Positions 4,994-7,100 of a stretch of 7,100 bases of DNA are shown here, piece by piece; positions within the stretch are counted from its first letter, which is position 1; each line of letters starts with the position of its first letter. Made by a program: the position numbers and the translations under genes. The notes under the pieces were generated by a model. That model had not been told where the DNA came from. It was given only the letters and a program-made list of their open reading frames with translations, and did not search any database. The DNA comes from Deltaproteobacteria bacterium (lineage in GTDB: Bacteria > Desulfobacterota > Desulfovibrionia > Desulfovibrionales > Desulfovibrionaceae), in NCBI GenBank assembly GCA_025350085.1, contig JANXYI010000012.1, forward strand, positions 1 to 7,100, written 5' to 3'.

Positions 4994-7100
4994 ATGCCGG
5001 ACTTCGTGCACCTGCACTGCCACAGCGAATACAGCCTGCTCGACGGCGCCATCCGCGTCAAGGATCTCTGCTCCCGGGCCAAGGATCTGGGCATGCCCGC
5101 CGTGGCGCTCACCGACCACGGCAACATGCACGGGGCGCTCATCTTCCGCCAGAAGGCCATCGACACCGGCATCAAGCCCATCATCGGCTGCGAGGTCTAC
5201 GTGGCCCCGGGCGCGCGCGGCGACAAGAAGGCCACCAGCTCGCGCACCGCGGCCTTCCACCTGGTGCTCCTGGCCCAGAACAGGCAGGGCTACCAGAACC
5301 TCATCCGGCTCGTCACCGCAGGCTATCTGGAGGGCTTCCACTACAAGCCCCGGGTGGACAAGGAGATCCTGGCCCTCTACTCCGAGGGCCTCATCGCGCT
5401 CTCGGCCTGCCTGGCGGGCGAGGTCAACCGCACGCTGCTGGGCCAGGGCCTGGACTCAGGCATCCGCGTGGCGCGCGAGTACGCGGCCATCTTCCCGGGC
5501 CGCTTCTACCTGGAGATGCAGGAGAACGGCATCCCTGACCAGACCCGGGCCAACGAGATGCTTTTGCAGGTGGCCAAGGAGACCGGCCTGCCGCTCGTCG
5601 CCACCAACGACTGCCACTACCTGACGAAAGACGACGCCGAGGCCCACGATATTTTGCTGTGCATCGGCACCCAGCGCACGGTGCTCGACCGCGACCGCAT
5701 GCGCATGGGCACAACCGAGCTCTACTTCAAGACCATGGAGGAGATGGAGGCCGCCTTTGCCCATTGTCCCGAAGCCCTCAGCAACACGGTCAAGATCGCC
5801 GAAGCCTGCAACGTGGAACTCGAACTCGGCCAGTCGCACTTCCCGGTCTACGACCTGCCGGAGGGCGTGGGCATCGACGAGGAGTTCGACCGCCTGGCGC
5901 GCGAGGGGCTGACCAAGCGCCTGGCCGACAGCACCTACGAGGTGGACGAGCCGGCCTACTGGGAGCGCCTGGAGTACGAGCTCGGGGTCATCAAGGGCAT
6001 GGGCTTCCCGGCCTATTTCCTCATCGTGCAGGACTTCATCAACTGGGCCAAGGGGCAAGGCATCCCGGTGGGTCCGGGCCGCGGCTCGGCCGCGGGCTCG
6101 CTGGTGGCCTGGGCGCTCAAGATCACCAACCTCGACCCCATCCCCTACAACCTGCTCTTCGAGCGCTTCCTGAACACCGAGCGCGTGAGCCTGCCGGATA
6201 TCGACGTGGACTTCTGCGAACGCCGCAGGCTCGACGTGGTGCGCTACGTGGCCGCCAAGTACGGCTCCGACCGCGTGGCCCAGATCACCACCTTCGGCAC
6301 CCTCAAGGCCAAGGCCGCGGTGCGCGACGTGGGCCGGGCCCTGGGCATGAGCTTTGCCGAGACCGACCGCATCGCCAAGCTCATCCCTGAAGAGCTCAAA
6401 ATGACGCTGGACAAGGCGCTGGAAAAGGAGCCCGAGCTCATGGCCATGGTCGTGGGCAACCCCCAGGTGGAGAAGCTCATCGACATCTCCAAGCGCCTGG
6501 AGGGCCTGTCGCGCCACGCCTCGACCCACGCCGCAGGCATCGTCATCTCCGACCGGCCCATGCTGGAATACCTGCCGCTGTACAGGGGGAAAGAGGGCGA
6601 AATCGTCACCCAGTACGACATGAAGCTGGTCGAGAAGGTCGGGCTCATCAAGTTCGACTTTCTGGGCCTGCGCACCATGACCGTGGTCGAGGACACGCTT
6701 GCAATCATCCGCGGCCAGGGCAAAGAAGCCCCGGACCTGGACCGCCTGGGCCTGACCGACCCCAAGACGTATGAGATCTTCTGCTCCGGCGACACCGACG
6801 GCATCTTCCAGGTGGAATCAAGCGGCATGCGCAAGTACCTGCGCATGCTCAAGCCCTCCTGCTTCGAGGACATCATCGCCATGCTCGCGCTGTACCGGCC
6901 CGGCCCGCTCGGCTCGGGCATGGTCGACGAGTTCATCAAGCGCAAGCACGGCCAGATCAAGGTCAGCTACCCGCACCCCTCGCTCGAGGAGACGCTGAAG
7001 CCCACGTACGGGGTCATCGTGTACCAGGAACAGGTCATGAGCACGGCCCGGGTCATCGGCCGCTACACCCTGGGCGGGGCCGACCTCTTGCGCCGGGCCA
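4994..7100 (+). CDS. dnaE: DNA polymerase III alpha subunit, N-terminal 702 codons (cut by window edge)
   Basis: This is the replicative polymerase subunit that extends DNA at the fork. The window holds 702 codons of a protein that in this family usually has about 1,150. The N-terminal PHP domain carries every expected metal ligand: His8, His10, Asp17, His42, Glu67, His89, Cys139, Asp206 and His208. E. coli DnaE has lost several of these, so this PHP domain may still be an active nuclease. The polymerase core shows PGRGSAAGS at 361-369, the catalytic DVD at 404-406 in PDIDVDF, RLEGLSRHASTHAAG near 500-515, and the third aspartate, Asp555, in KFDFLGLRT. Finger motifs follow: YRPGPLGSGMVDEF, YGVIVYQEQVM and TLGGADLLRRA at the edge. 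The clamp-binding and OB-fold regions lie beyond the window. No frameshift is seen. The ATG at 4994 has GGGGA eight bases upstream. Confidence 0.98.
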   Translation, partial: MPDFVHLHCHSEYSLLDGAIRVKDLCSRAKDLGMPAVALTDHGNMHGALIFRQKAIDTGIKPIIGCEVYVAPGARGDKKATSSRTAAFHLVLLAQNRQGYQNLIRLVTAGYLEGFHYKPRVDKEILALYSEGLIALSACLAGEVNRTLLGQGLDSGIRVAREYAAIFPGRFYLEMQENGIPDQTRANEMLLQVAKETGLPLVATNDCHYLTKDDAEAHDILLCIGTQRTVLDRDRMRMGTTELYFKTMEEMEAAFAHCPEALSNTVKIAEACNVELELGQSHFPVYDLPEGVGIDEEFDRLAREGLTKRLADSTYEVDEPAYWERLEYELGVIKGMGFPAYFLIVQDFINWAKGQGIPVGPGRGSAAGSLVAWALKITNLDPIPYNLLFERFLNTERVSLPDIDVDFCERRRLDVVRYVAAKYGSDRVAQITTFGTLKAKAAVRDVGRALGMSFAETDRIAKLIPEELKMTLDKALEKEPELMAMVVGNPQVEKLIDISKRLEGLSRHASTHAAGIVISDRPMLEYLPLYRGKEGEIVTQYDMKLVEKVGLIKFDFLGLRTMTVVEDTLAIIRGQGKEAPDLDRLGLTDPKTYEIFCSGDTDGIFQVESSGMRKYLRMLKPSCFEDIIAMLALYRPGPLGSGMVDEFIKRKHGQIKVSYPHPSLEETLKPTYGVIVYQEQVMSTARVIGRYTLGGADLLRRA

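Noticed and set aside
4825..5184. Extended N-terminus for the TVP38/TMEM64 protein
   Set aside because: The frame is open to 5184, but the extra sequence runs through the intergenic region and the opposite strand of dnaE and is not like the family. The ATG at 4824 precedes a normal N-terminus.
5456..6529. 357-codon minus-strand open frame inside dnaE
   Set aside because: dnaE carries all polymerase motifs across this stretch. The reverse frame is the codon-aligned complement of GC-rich codons and resembles no family.

Overview
The window is strongly GC-rich. Its gene content and the DnaE N-terminus suggest a delta-proteobacterial sulfate reducer of the Desulfovibrionaceae type. That placement rests on protein resemblance and codon bias recalled from memory, with no search, so it is tentative. 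Six protein genes fill almost all of it: five on the minus strand and one, dnaE, on the plus strand running off the right edge. No RNA gene, insertion sequence, CRISPR array or integrase is visible. The longest gap without a gene is 169 bases.

Region 1 (about 15-1712, minus) is a two-gene redox module. It holds a GltD-like FAD/NAD(P) oxidoreductase without the usual N-terminal Fe-S domain, followed after 15 bases by a small protein with sixteen cysteines arranged for four [4Fe-4S] clusters. Together they look like the electron-transfer half of a larger cytoplasmic enzyme. The catalytic subunit would lie beyond the left edge or elsewhere. AOR-type tungsten aldehyde oxidoreductase complexes are one known precedent for this pairing.

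Region 2 (1767-3968, minus) is a cell-envelope pair: a SYLF/Ysc84-domain lipoprotein, then an NlpC/P60 murein peptidase lipoprotein with SH3b domains. The TTG start proposed for the second gene directly follows the TAG stop of the first, which suggests co-transcription and translational coupling. Both carry lipoprotein signal peptides.

Region 3 (4072-4824, minus) encodes a TVP38/TMEM64 (VTT-domain) membrane protein. It may head the minus-strand cluster, 103 bases upstream of the SYLF gene. Its best promoter leaves almost no leader before the ATG.

Region 4 (4825-4993) is a divergent intergenic region with candidate promoters for both directions and several short direct and inverted repeats.

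Region 5 (4994 to the edge, plus) is the first 702 codons of dnaE, the replicative DNA polymerase III alpha subunit. It has a complete set of PHP-domain metal ligands and all three polymerase aspartates.

Most of the window is ordinary chromosomal sequence. The points most worth a second look are the split redox module with an unusual four-cysteine segment in its flavoprotein, the SYLF-NlpC/P60 coupling, the paired alternative hairpins at the NlpC/P60 stop codon, and the repeat-rich dnaE control region.
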